From the NCBI GenBank assembly GCA_031772625.1, contig CM062804.1, forward strand, positions 1,020,556,514 through 1,020,620,513: 64,000 nt of DNA, read 5' to 3'. The notes beneath the pieces were generated by a model. It saw only the letters and a program-made list of their open reading frames with translations, had not been told where the DNA came from and ran no database searches. How positions within the stretch are numbered: position 1 is the stretch's first letter; every line of letters starts with the position of its first letter. Positions 46,440 to 58,750 of the stretch are shown here, piece by piece. The position numbers and the translations under genes are program-made. The stretch comes from Pinus tabuliformis. Taxonomy: Eukaryota; Streptophyta; Pinopsida; Pinales; Pinaceae.

Positions 46440-47987
46440 AAAGAGTACATTTGATCACTATAACTAATGGACACTAACACACAACATGTCGCTTCCACAA
46501 GTATGTTGGCCTAATAATACATCACAAACATCAATAAGAGAAACATCACATAATACCTCATCTGTGAAAGGCTTGATGATTTCTAGAAGGGACACTGTAG
46601 GCTGATGTGAAGATCCCATCCTTGGTCAAGCCACCTGATGGTGTACGGTTGTGGGTGTGTTGTGGTCAGTAAGCCCAGTCACTTTACGACCTCTTCTGAA
46701 AAGAGGTTCTTTTGGCTCCTGTTGTCGAAAATGAACTATATCATGGAACCCTTTACCCACATATGGGAGTGGAAGAGGCGCTCCTCCTCCTCTGGATCTC
46801 TAGGTTCCTCCTTCTGGATATTCATGGTGGCAACAGTGGCATTGGGATCTGCATCAATAATCTGCTTCCCATTGTCATTCCCATTGTTGGGTTCTGAATC
46901 AGATTTGGAACATGCATTTGATTTAGAAGTCTTTAGCCCGATCACGAGAGACTACTTGGCCCGAAACTCACTTTTGTTGTGAGTGTAGCTCTTATGGAAC
47001 TCACACCACTTTCCCATGTCCTTCTTTGGCTTCGCAGTGGTGTTATTTTATTTCAACTTTGGCAGGTTATCCTAGGCCTCCCCACCTTGGTTTTGTCCTT
47101 TGTTCTGCGGTTTGGGGGCACCTTTCGCTTGCCTCGGATTCGCAGATCCAAAGTCTCACTTTTTATGTTAATTAAGTTTATTCTTGATCTTGACAGTGTA
47201 TCGTTATGTTGTGCCAAGCCAGCAGATGTCCTAGAACTCCATCGCATGCTGGATGTACGTATGTATCTAGCTACGGTACTTGAGTACCAAATTTTTCTCA
47301 AAATTCTTGATACCCAACTTCATGCGAAGGGTATGAAAAACATTGGTAAACTCTGGTACGTCTTGGTCCCTTCCCTGCCACAAAGTGGTCTACTTTATGT
47401 ATTTATCCTCATAGATCCTGACAGGGTAGTACTACTCCTTGATGGCATCCTGTAATGAATTCCAAGTGGGTGCAACTGAAAACAGTGAGGGCTTACTTTC
47501 ATCCTTCCACTCATAATAGGTTTCCCACCAGTCCTTGACGTGGGGGGATGGCTTTGAGAAGAGAAAAAGTAATCTTTTCCTGGTTGGAAAAATCATGAAC
47601 TGAAAAATATCCTTCTAGGAGATTTAACCATTTATCTACGATGTCTAAATCTATTTGGCCCTCAAATATGGGAATTTCAAATTTTACTTGTACCTTAAAA
47701 GGAGTGTCACCTCTAGAGTGGTTGCTGGATGTGGATGCACCACCGGTGGGAAACCGTTGAAGGATCTGAGCAAATTTATCCATCATCGAGTTCCTTTATT
47801 TCTTGAGGGCCTCCTTAAGCAATATTTTGATAGGATCTCCTACTCCCTTGTCTTTATTTTGTTCCCCCATGGGCGACCATCGGGGTTTGCGAGGCTGATC
47901 TTGCAAAGGTTCAACCAGATCAAGCCCTAACTCCTTATACCCTGACCTCGTTGGGGACATGCAAAAAAAAATAGAGAAATAGAACAC
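46440..47987 (-). pseudogene. gag: gag and protease of element C
   Basis: Minus-strand sense with multiple frame changes. Gag: MMDKFAQILQRFPTGG, KFEIPIFEGQIDLDIVDKW, YFSVHDFSNQEKITFSLLKA (47786-47511), then after a break a capsid stretch with MKLGIKNFEKN-like sequence (about 47300), and a CX2H-type remnant (WCEFHKSYTHNKSEF, about 47.0 kb). Protease: the active-site region is degraded (FDNRSQKNLFSEEVVK instead of DSGSQKNLIS), followed by HPQPYTIRWLDQGWDLHIS and DEVLCDVSLIDVCDVLLGQ (about 46.5 kb). The loss of DSG means the protease could not work. Confidence 0.8.
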
Positions 47988-47988
47988 T

Positions 47989-48000
47989 GCTCTGATATCA
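47989..48000 (-). promoter_or_regulatory. Primer binding site, initiator tRNA-Met-like (element C)
   Basis: Minus strand TGATATCAGAGC, one base different from TGGTATCAGAGC, one base after the LTR end. Confidence 0.8.
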
Positions 48001-48001
48001 C

Positions 48002-48588
48002 TGATCTAGATTTAAACATGAACACAAAAAACTACAGATATAACCTTAAATACAAAAATATTGAAATATGCTTACAAACAAAATGGAAATAAGACTAGTT
48101 TGAGCAATGGTAGCTTATCTTTCAGAAGATATGTGGCGGCTACATACCTCTGAAGTATGTTACAATGAGGCTTAAAAGCCAATTTATTACTGAGAAACAA
48201 TGGAAAACCATAAACATCCAAAAACCCATCCCCGGGAGATGAAACGCCAAATTATGGGCCCTGTTGGCGTAAGTTGCTACATCAATTTCCCAAGGTCTTA
48301 ACTTTGGCATACAATCTCCATTTGACACACACAGTACCTCATTAGAAAGATCTATCAGAGGAATAAAACTACTGACAATGAATATTGAGTTGAAAACTCA
48401 TATTTGTCGCCCATGGTTTTCCCAAAAGATGTCATTTAGGGCCTCAAAACAACTCCGGAAGTTCAGGACCTGAAAAACTACCAAAAATAGTAAATTGTGC
48501 TACAATTAAGGAAATTGAAAAACTAAAAGAAACAATGGTGGGGGTCTAAGTGGAATATATGGGTGGCCACAAATATCCACCTAGATCA
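48002..48588 (-). repeat. 5' LTR of element C
   Basis: 587 bp with perfect 8 bp inverted ends TGATCTAG...CTAGATCA. Lower boundary set by the primer site. Confidence 0.78.
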
Positions 48589-49142
48589 TACATGTTGGTT
48601 TTGATCCTTCCCTCCATTTGATATAAAGCTGGAGGTGAAATGAACAGTCAAGACATGTGAAATTTTCTACTACTTTACTCTCATTCATTTGTATGAGGTG
48701 AAGATTACAACTTGGAATTTTTAGATTTAAAGTTAAAACTAAAGGTAGATATTGATGCTTGGTGCCCTAGCCTTGAGATAGTAGAAAAAAATTGTATTGC
48801 TAAAGTGGCTGGAAGATATTTCTGATATTTCACAGCTGCATGAAACAAAAGGTTGGAATTAAAGTATTGAAAAAGATGCAAAAAAATCATGTTTGATTGG
48901 AAATTAGAATATTGATCAGTGCATGGTTGCAAAGGATGACCTCTTCCATACAAAAACTTCTTGGACACCTTCTGAAGGAAATTTTGAATCCTCAAAAGGC
49001 AAACACATTTGGAATAAAACCTTTTTGAGACAGTTGAAGCAAGCAAAGCTTGTGGTAGAGGAAGCGGTACCTTTCAATTTACTCTTAGTATAAAATATTC
49101 AAATCAATTTCTTCCAGGTGAAAATAAGGTTTGAAACTCGAA
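48589..49142. other. No gene recognised
   Basis: Spacer between the element C LTR and the truncated left LTR of element F. The 113-codon minus frame at 48705-49046 has no family features. Confidence 0.4.
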
Positions 49143-51017
49143 TGGGACAAGACTAAGGTTTGAAATGCGAATGGGACAAGGGAGAGATATTGTAGGAGGT
49201 AAATCCTCCTCATTTACTCCTCCCCCATTCGAATATTCCTCAATTAATCACACCAGCTCAGAGTGCAAGCAGCCAAGTCATGAAGATCAAAAGGCAGCCG
49301 AGCAAGTGATAGAAAAAGAGTTAGTTCATCTAATTTTGGGAGCTGAGCCTCCCTAGATTTAAGGAAGTCATTGGATACTTCAATTTTGTAAGTAGAGAGG
49401 CCTATAGCCTCATTACAATTCAAATTTTTGTTGTAAAAGCACAAGTTATTTTTGAGATCCAGACTTGTGGAAGACATTGATGTAATTTTCTATTTTGATA
49501 ATGAAAATGAGATTTTTCTTGGTCCAGGATTGAGTTAACTTAGAGGGTTGAACCTCTAGGGTGAGGGCCCAACCCTAGCAGCAAAGGCTCCTCTTCTTGT
49601 ATTTGTATGCTTAACTTAGTTTCATAAATTCATGGTTAAATTGTCTATAGAAGTATTTCATTGTAAGTACCGTGGATTTGATTAGTTGTTTATTAGTTTG
49701 CTTCCATGTGTGATTTACTTTAGTAGAAGGTTATAAGATATAAAAGGAGCACCACAAAGTTGTCAGTAAGTGTCTTGGCCTCACCTCTTCCCTCAGGGAT
49801 CATGATTTGAGGAAAAGACCCTTATGCAGCCCAAAAAAGGCAGATTTCCATTTCTTCATAAGATTTAGAGTTTACTGTACTTGAACCAGCATTTGATCAT
49901 TTTTGCAAGTGTAGGATTTAATTTCCATCTTTTCCATCTTCAGTCTATCAATATATCTCATCCATGATTCCATTTTATTCAACAACTTTCCTCATGCATG
50001 AAGTAAACAGCTAGTTCATTAAATTTTTCTTTTCTAGCTTGTTCGAATTCTTCTCGTTTACATTACTTTTTGGAAATTATAAATGTTTGATGCATAGAAT
50101 GTGCTTCAAAAATCTAAAGGGATCTCATAGCAGGCAACCACCTTCCAACTTTATCCGTCTATAATCATTCCTTGCTTTCACCAAGATCTTCACCAATATC
50201 ATCATTTTACATAAAAATTCCTCCAAGCATGTTGAGCAAATCCAACCATCTCCTAACCTTGGTTTTGAGTTCTGAGTGATACTAGTCATTTTCTCACTCC
50301 ATTCCACCCATCCACCACCTTCCCTAAGCCTTCCATCACCTCCAGCAACCATCGTTTTGCACTTGGTAGTATCTTGTAGGTTTTGTTGTAGTGGCCTATT
50401 TTGAGGCCAAATTGAGGGAAAACCTCTAGGAAGCCACACCCGGTCACCCAAGGGTCTCCGAACCCTTCCAACCATCTCCTAAAGCTCTCAACCATCCACC
50501 AGCATCACTAAGCCACCTGCCACATCAAAAAAAGAGATTAGAGTTTACACTTGATTTTCTTGAAAAAGAATAGAAAGAACAAAATAGATTTATTTTAGTC
50601 CTTAACATGCACAGTAATGATGTTTGGTGTCTTGAATTTCCATGCTTTAGGTAGTAGCATCTCATACATGTTCGCTTGGCTTTCTTGTAAAGCATAGTTT
50701 GTCAGTAATTAGTTAGAGAATGGTGAGTTTTTAGCATAGGATTTCAATCATTTTCCTTATTTGCAGTAGACAAGCTTTCTCCTAGAGTAGGTTTCTCTTT
50801 CTTTCATCAGTAATCAAGCTTCTTTTGAATCCCTAGAAGTCTAGCTTGAAAACCCTAGTGGTCCTCACCAGCTGAATAGTGACAAAATGCATAACCATCA
50901 CTTTTACTTGTGTATACAACACTGTCACCTCCAAGTTTGTATGAACTCCGGGTTGATAAAGTAAATCTGGTAGCTCCAGGAGTTGTAGAATTCTTGCTGC
51001 AATACTGATGCTCATCA
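49143..51017 (+). repeat. 5' LTR of element F (5' end missing)
   Basis: Matches 61450-62053 over about 600 bp (for example CATTTACTCCTCCCCCATTC and AGTCATGAAGATCAAAAG). It continues to ...GATGCTCATCA at 51017, directly before the primer site. The first ~190 bp of the right copy, starting TGATGAGCC, have no counterpart here. A 29 bp tandem duplication (AAGGTTTGAAA...GGGACAAG) sits at the truncated edge, about 49130-49185. Confidence 0.8.
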
Positions 51018-51022
51018 CTTTT

Positions 51023-51040
51023 TGGCGCCATTGTCGGGTA
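51023..51040 (+). promoter_or_regulatory. Primer binding site, tRNA-Asp (element F)
   Basis: TGGCGCCATTGTCGGGTA, five bases after the LTR end; same class as element A with two or three changes. Confidence 0.88.
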
Positions 51041-51295
51041 TGTGTCTAAGTACTATGTGATTACTTCTTTCTTTCTTCTATTTCTTGTTTCTAATATTAT
51101 GCTCTTAGTTTCATTTCCGCAAAAGTAATTCAGTTTGATTCCTTTTTCATTCTGCATTCTTTGATTTCTTTTCCATTCTGCAAGTAAGAATTCAATCAAG
51201 TAGTTAATTTTTCATTCAGTTAGTAGTTTTCATTCAGTCTGCAATTATTTTCAAAGTTTGAAAAAACACAAAACCAAACAAAAACATTTCTTTTC

Positions 51296-53182
51296 ATGCC
51301 TCGTAGGAATAGGGATAACTTAGGGAATTTTTTTCCAAATACCCCCACTGCTTCAAATAGCCAACCTTCCCTCTTCTTTGGTGGCTGTGAACTGGAGGAA
51401 CCCTTAGGTGAGAAACCAGACATATTTGAAGAACCTACAGGGGAAGAAGAAGAAGGAGAACCCATTCCTATTGAACCTATGGCTGAAAATAGAAATGACA
51501 GAGGAAATAGAGAAAGAGTTGAGGGTGCCTTCCCCATCAAGGAAACCAATGGGGACACTAAGATGAAAAATAGAATCCCTTCTTCCCTTCCTCATTTCCA
51601 TGGCCTAACCACAGAATACCCAGACACTTTCTTATTTTAGTTTGTTATCATATGTTGAACCTATGACTATACAAATGATCAGAAGAAGTTGAAACTATTT
51701 TGATCCACTCTCAAGGATGCAGCTCTGCACTGGTTCATGGGTTTACCTAGAGATAGAATTACAACTTGGCCTCAAATGCAACAATCCTTCAACAACAAGT
51801 ATCGAGACTACTGTAGGTCTAAAGGCACTAAAGATGAAATTTTTAGGATGACCTTAGGCAATGATGAATCCCTAGATCATTATGAAAAAACATTCCAGCT
51901 TAGCTACAAAAGGGCCAGGTGAACACTTGACCCTAAGTCACTAAAGTTGGTCCTACTTAGAGGAGTAAGGGAAGACCTTCTGGATACCTACACCTGTTAG
52001 CAGGAGGGGATATCTATTATTTACCTAATGAGGATATCAATACTGTCTTTAGAAACCATTCTAGGGCAGCCCAAAAAAAGGGTACGAGTAGTCAACCTAT
52101 CGTCGGTCCATCCTCTTCCAATTCATCCATCAAGGGTGAAATTGGAAATATGCTGGAGGATTTCAAAAGTGAGATGTTGTAAAACCTTTGCCTATAGATG
52201 GACACTATGCACATTAAGAGAAATCAAGAGTAAGTATAGAGAGCATTTGCCATTTTTTGTCCTAGATGCACTAGGAGGCACCCTAGGAACAAATGTCCAT
52301 TGAATTCTATTCAAATTTTCTTAGTCTGTGAAGAAAACTATTCCACAGATAAGTTCCCCTCTTTACCTGGACTCAAATTTGTATATCAAGGAGCTGAAGG
52401 GGTCACTGAGTAGTTCTGCTACATAAACCAAAGGAGACCTCATGGGCCTAGGCCACACCCCTGCAAGGCATGCAAGGGTCATCCCATGCATATTACAACC
52501 CAACCAGACCACATCCATACCTTCTTGGGGGGGCCTACTCATCCTTCCTGGTCTACACCTCCTCCTTAGTCCTTTGCACCTGAGTATCATTCCTAGCTAG
52601 TTATTTCAACCATATGCTCCACCACAACCTTAGTGGAATGCACTTTCCTAGGGGTGGAGGCCACATTACAACAATGTTCCAGCTTTATTTCCTTCACCAC
52701 CTATCCAACCACAAATTTTACACTCTACTCCACCTAAACAACCCCAAATGTTTGCCCATCCAAATCTGAACCTGAACAATAGACAGGCACATCAAGTATA
52801 CAGTGGAGAGACACCATATCGAGCTTATGCTATGAAGATTCAGGAAATCAACCTGAGATCTGGAGAGTACTCCCAGACAAACCAACCTCTACCTCCACCT
52901 ATGGAGGTTGAGGAGGAAAGAGAGGAAAGCGTGCTTAAATTAAATCCACCATCCTTTCCTAAGAGATTAACCCAACCACTCCAGCCTACCCAAGAAGAGA
53001 TTGAACTTCTGGGAGAATTGAAAATCCTATGTGTCAAAATTCTATTTTGCCAAGCTATTAATGATGTACCTGTTTACAACAATTTGATTAAGGAGAAGTG
53101 CTTCAAGCATCCAGGGAGGCAAAGAAGAGATTCCCTTACCATTAATGTCATTGGACAATTGTCTGACTTAATGTTGGGGTAG
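51296..53182 (+). pseudogene. gag: gag of element F
   Basis: ATG at 51296 (MPRRNRDNLGNFFPNTP). Capsid motifs parallel element A: LKDAALHWFMGLPRDRITTW, FNNKYRDYCRSKGTKDEIF, and DESLDHYEKTFQLSYK. Stops occur near 51638 and 51922 and frameshifts near 52010. A zinc knuckle CPRCTRRHPRNKC is intact at about 52258-52296. The second one is damaged (FLVCEENYSTDKF, two Cys lost). A Pro-rich spacer follows, then KIQEINLRSGEYSQTNQPLP and a block with PSFPKRLTQPLQPTQEEIEL, as in element A. Confidence 0.85.
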
Positions 53183-53735
53183 GTAATCTGTCCAAAGTAT
53201 TTAGACCCTAGAAGCCCTGTAGTAGATTTGCACATTAATGGCACGATTGTCCCACACACTTTGATCAATATTGGGGCTTCCATTAATGTGATGACCAAGG
53301 ACACCATGCTCAAGATCAACCTCCAAGGTTCCTTAAGGAAGACCACAATAGTTCTGCAACTTGCAGACCGCTCCACAGTGACCCCTAAGGGGATTGTGGA
53401 GGATGTGATGGTCTCAACTGATTCTTTGGAATAACCTACAAATTTCCTAGTTCTCCAGCCTAAGGCTAAGCTTATTGGTTACCCTCTCATCCTTGGGAGG
53501 CCCTGGTTAGCCACTGTTGATGTTTACATTAGCTACAGAGCTGGAAATATGACCATCAAGAATGGGCATATGTCTAGGCAGTTAGTCATATACCCTCCTA
53601 CTCAGCCATCTCTAGAACATGACTTACCTTTGTGGCTATAAGAGGAGGAGGAAGATGAAGTTTATTCCACCCATCTCTATATTTTAGAAGCAAACATGGG
53701 AGGGGGACAACGAGATGAAGATGATTTGATCTAAC
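53183..53735 (+). pseudogene. Aspartic protease of element F, catalytic Asp lost
   Basis: PHTLINIGASINVMTKDTM is the active-site segment. The catalytic Asp is replaced by Asn (AAT at 53267-53269), where element A reads LIDLGAAINLM. Then VLQLADRSTVTPKGIVEDVM and YPLILGRPWLATVDVYIS follow, closely matching A. A stop near 53433 also interrupts it. Confidence 0.88.
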
Positions 53736-54780
53736 TCATACTCCAAATTCAAACTCCAAATACATTTTCCTTAGAAGAAATAGTAAAGGAAATGAAAAAC
53801 AATAATAAAATTGATCTATGCTTAGCCAATTCTAGCCCTATCCATGTCAAAACCATAGAATTTAGTCTCGAGAGAACTTTGAAAATCAGTCCATCTCTTT
53901 TTGTTCTCCAAGAAGAAAAGTTGTGCAACATGCTAAAGGAACATCTAGATGCCTTTGCTTGGAGCTACCAAGAAATGAAGGGTGTACACCCCTCGGTATG
54001 TACTAACCATATTTATATCAAGGAAGGTTGAAAGCCAGTTCAACAACCCCAAATGAGGATGAATCCAACTCTTAAAGATATAGTCAAAGAAGAACTGCAA
54101 AAACTGCTAGATGTAGGATTCATTTACCCTATTTCAGATAGTGACGAGGTCTCTCCTTTGGTGTTGGTTCCAAAGAAAAATGGTAAGTGGAGGATTTGTG
54201 TTGATTACAAGGAGTTAAACAAAGCCACAAAGAAGGATCATTTCCCTCTGCCTTTCATCAACCAAGTGCTAGATGGCCTGGTAGGGAATTTTTTTTTCTC
54301 TTTCCTAGATGGATACAACGGGTACAATCAAATCTAGATCAACCTGGAAGACTGGGATAAAACCACCTTCACTTGTCCTTGGGGTACTTTCACCTATAGG
54401 GTCCTTCCTTTTGTCCTATGCAATGCTCCTGCCACTTTTCAAAGAGAAGTTCGGAGTATCTTTTCCGAGTTAGTCCATGATGCAGTAGAAATCTATATGG
54501 ATGATTTCACACCTTATGGAGGTGATTTCGAGGAGGCTCTGTCCAACTTAGGTAAGGTTCTGCACAAATGCATTGAAATGAACTCGTCTCTTAGTCCTGA
54601 TAAATGTGAATTATTGATGACTATAGGGACCGTCCTAGATCATTGAATATCTCAGTAAGGACTGCAAGGGGACCCAAACAAAATAGTTATCATCCAAAGG
54701 GTCCCACCTCCATAAAAGTATATATATGTCAGAAGTTTCCTAGGGTTAGTTGGATACTACCTAAGGTTTATAAAATACTT
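53736..54780 (+). pseudogene. pol: Reverse transcriptase of element F
   Basis: Spacer and RT start in DAFAWSYQEMKGVHPSVC, then RMNPTLKDIVKEELQKLLD, PLVLVPKKNGKWRICVDYKE, KKDHFPLPFINQVLDGL, FSFLDGYNGYNQI, TTFTCPWGTFTYRVLPF, LCNAPATFQREVRSIFSELV and the catalytic YMDD at 54494-54505. Stops near 54031, 54337, 54643 and beyond break the frame. The polymerase would copy element RNA into DNA in the particle. Confidence 0.93.
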
Positions 54781-55470
54781 CAGCAAGTTGGCTTCTCCTC
54801 TATTTGGGTTATTGGCCAAAGGCTCTGATTTTGTATGGTCAAAAATCTGTCAAGAGGCCCTGGACACCCTAAAGGACAAGTCAACCACTGCACCGATTCT
54901 CCGAGGCCCAAATTGGGCCCTTCCTTTTCATATTCATGTTGATGCCTCACACAAAGCCATAGGAGTGGCCCTAGGCCAGATAGATGAGAAATTACATTTT
55001 CCATTTACTTTATTAGTAAGAATTTGTCAAAGTCCAAACTAAACTACTCAGTGACTGAAAAGGAGCTCCTGCCTATTGTGCATTCATTGAACAAATTTAG
55101 GCATTATATTACAGTCTATCAAACATTTGTACACACTGACCATGATACAATCAAATATTTAATGAATAAACTTGATGTGAATGCCCAAATTATTAGATGG
55201 TTACTTTTATTTCAGCAGTTTGATCTAACTATTGTTGACAAGCCTGGCAAGGAAAATGTTGTTGCAGACTTTTTTTCTAGATTAACTTTGCCTACATGTG
55301 AAGAGGGAATGGTTGATGATCAGTTACCGGATGAGCACTTATTCACCATTTTATTTATCTCTCCATGGTTCGCTGACATAGAAAACTATTTGGTATCTAC
55401 ATGGTTCCCACCAAATCTATCCTCCAAAGAGAAAAGCAAGATTATGAAGAAGAGCACCCCCTTCACCTAG
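54781..55470 (+). pseudogene. pol: RNase H of element F
   Basis: GSDFVWSKICQEALDTLKDK, LPFHIHVDASHKAIGVALGQ, then after a frameshift near 55020 NYSVTEKELLPIVHSLNKFR, VHTDHDTIKYLMNK and DKPGKENVVADFFSRL. Typical RNase H with conserved Asp and Glu. A linker to integrase follows. Confidence 0.9.
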
Positions 55471-56700
55471 ATTGGGGGAAACCTCTTCAAACTTGGCCCA
55501 AATCAAATTATGAGAAGATGTGTCAGGGAGGAGGAAGTCTTTGACATCCTTCTGACCTGTCATGATGGGCCTTGTGGAGGTCACTTTGTAGCAAAGAGAA
55601 CAACATTTAAAGTGTTACAAGCTAGGTATTATTGGCCCACTCTTCATCAGGATGTGAAAATATATACTAGTCAGTGTGATTGGTGCCAAAGGATGGGAAA
55701 TCCTACTCCAAGAGATGAAATTCCTTTGCAACCTCAAGTGACTTTTGAGCCATTTGACAAGTAGGGCATGGACTTCATTGGACCTATTGACCCTCCTTCC
55801 AAGAAAAAGTAGTATATCATTATGTGCACTGACTATCTAACTAAGTGGGCTAAAACCAAGGCAATTAAGGCAGGAAAAAAGGAGAAGGTGGCTGAGTTCT
55901 TAAGGGAGAATGTATTTTACAAATTTGGGTACCCTAGAGAACTGATCATTGATCAAGGCAGCCTGTTTACCTCCAACGTGATTGAAGACTTGCTCAACCA
56001 GCACAGGATCAAGTATATGACCTCCACTCCGTATCACCCACAAGCTAATAGGCAAGTGGAGGTAACCAACAGAGCGATGGAGGACATCTTGACCAAAGTG
56101 GTTAGTAGCAGTAGGAAAGATTGGAAAAATAGACTAGTTGAGGCCACCTGGGCCTATAATACCACCTGGAAGACCACCACTAGATTCACACCCTATGAGC
56201 TGGTCTATGGGAAAAATGCCCTATTGTCCATTGAATTTGAGTATAACACATTGAGGATGGCATCCCAACTATATCTAGATCTCAGCAGTGCACAAAAAGA
56301 GAGATTTCTCTAGTTGAATGGTTTAGATGAATTCAGAATGCAGGCCCTACTACACACAGAGGTAACTCAACTTTAGAGGAAGATCTGGCATGATAAGAAC
56401 ATCAAGGATAAGAAATTTAAATAAGGTGATTGGGATTTGTTATACGATTCCAGATATAAAGGCTTTAAGGGCAAGTTAAGGACAATATGGTTAGAGCCTT
56501 ATGTTATAGAAATTTGTCATGATAATGGTTCAATGCATATCAGAACTATAGATGCAGAGGCCATTCCTTTACTAGTTAATGGGCGCAGACTAAAATTTTA
56601 CAAAAGGCCATTGTCAAAGCAAGAGTTCATTGATGGTATCAATAAAACAGTGATGGTGGTGGAGCAAGTTTCAGCTCATGTCTCATCAAGTCACTGAAGA
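55471..56700 (+). pseudogene. pol: Integrase of element F
   Basis: HHCC domain: CHDGPCGGHFVAKRTT and QCDWCQRMGN. Catalytic core: GMDFIGPIDPP (just behind a stop at 55762), RELIIDQGSLFTSNVIEDL, STPYHPQANRQVEVTNRAME, so D, D and E are all present. C-terminal part: RFTPYELVYGKNALLSIEFE, a stop near 56311, and a GKLRTIWLEPYVIEI region to 56697. No chromodomain, as expected for Tat/Athila. Confidence 0.92.
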
Positions 56701-56929
56701 AAAAAAAAGGAAAATAAGGAGACTCAAGCAAAAACTTCCATGAGGCTCCTGAGTCCCACTATTGGATTGAAAACCTCTTGGGGCAGCCCAATAGTGTCAA
56801 AAAAGGAAAAAAATAAAAAACAAAGAAAAAAGGAAATAAAAATATCTCTGGGTGAAAACCTCTCTTGAGGTGCCTAGGGCAAATAGTTAATATGAAAACC
56901 TCTTAGAGGCAGACTAGTTGTTTTCAATA

Positions 56930-58740
<1,811 letters not shown>

Positions 58741-58750
58741 ATGGGGTATT

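Larger units (their letters stand above)
46440..48588 (-). mobile_element. Element C: Ty3/gypsy fragment (LTR, gag, protease)
   Basis: Minus-strand order: LTR 48588-48002, iMet-like primer site 48000-47989, gag 47987 to about 46740, and protease about 46740-46440. Polymerase, integrase and the second LTR are absent, so the element was truncated at its 3' side. Confidence 0.8.

Noticed and set aside
46979-47455. 158-codon plus-strand frame with hydrophobic stretches
   Set aside because: It is antisense to the element C gag, whose motifs read on the minus strand.
37889-51040. tRNA-like matches at the primer sites
   Set aside because: Only the 12-18 bases complementary to tRNA 3' ends occur, directly after LTRs; no cloverleaf follows.
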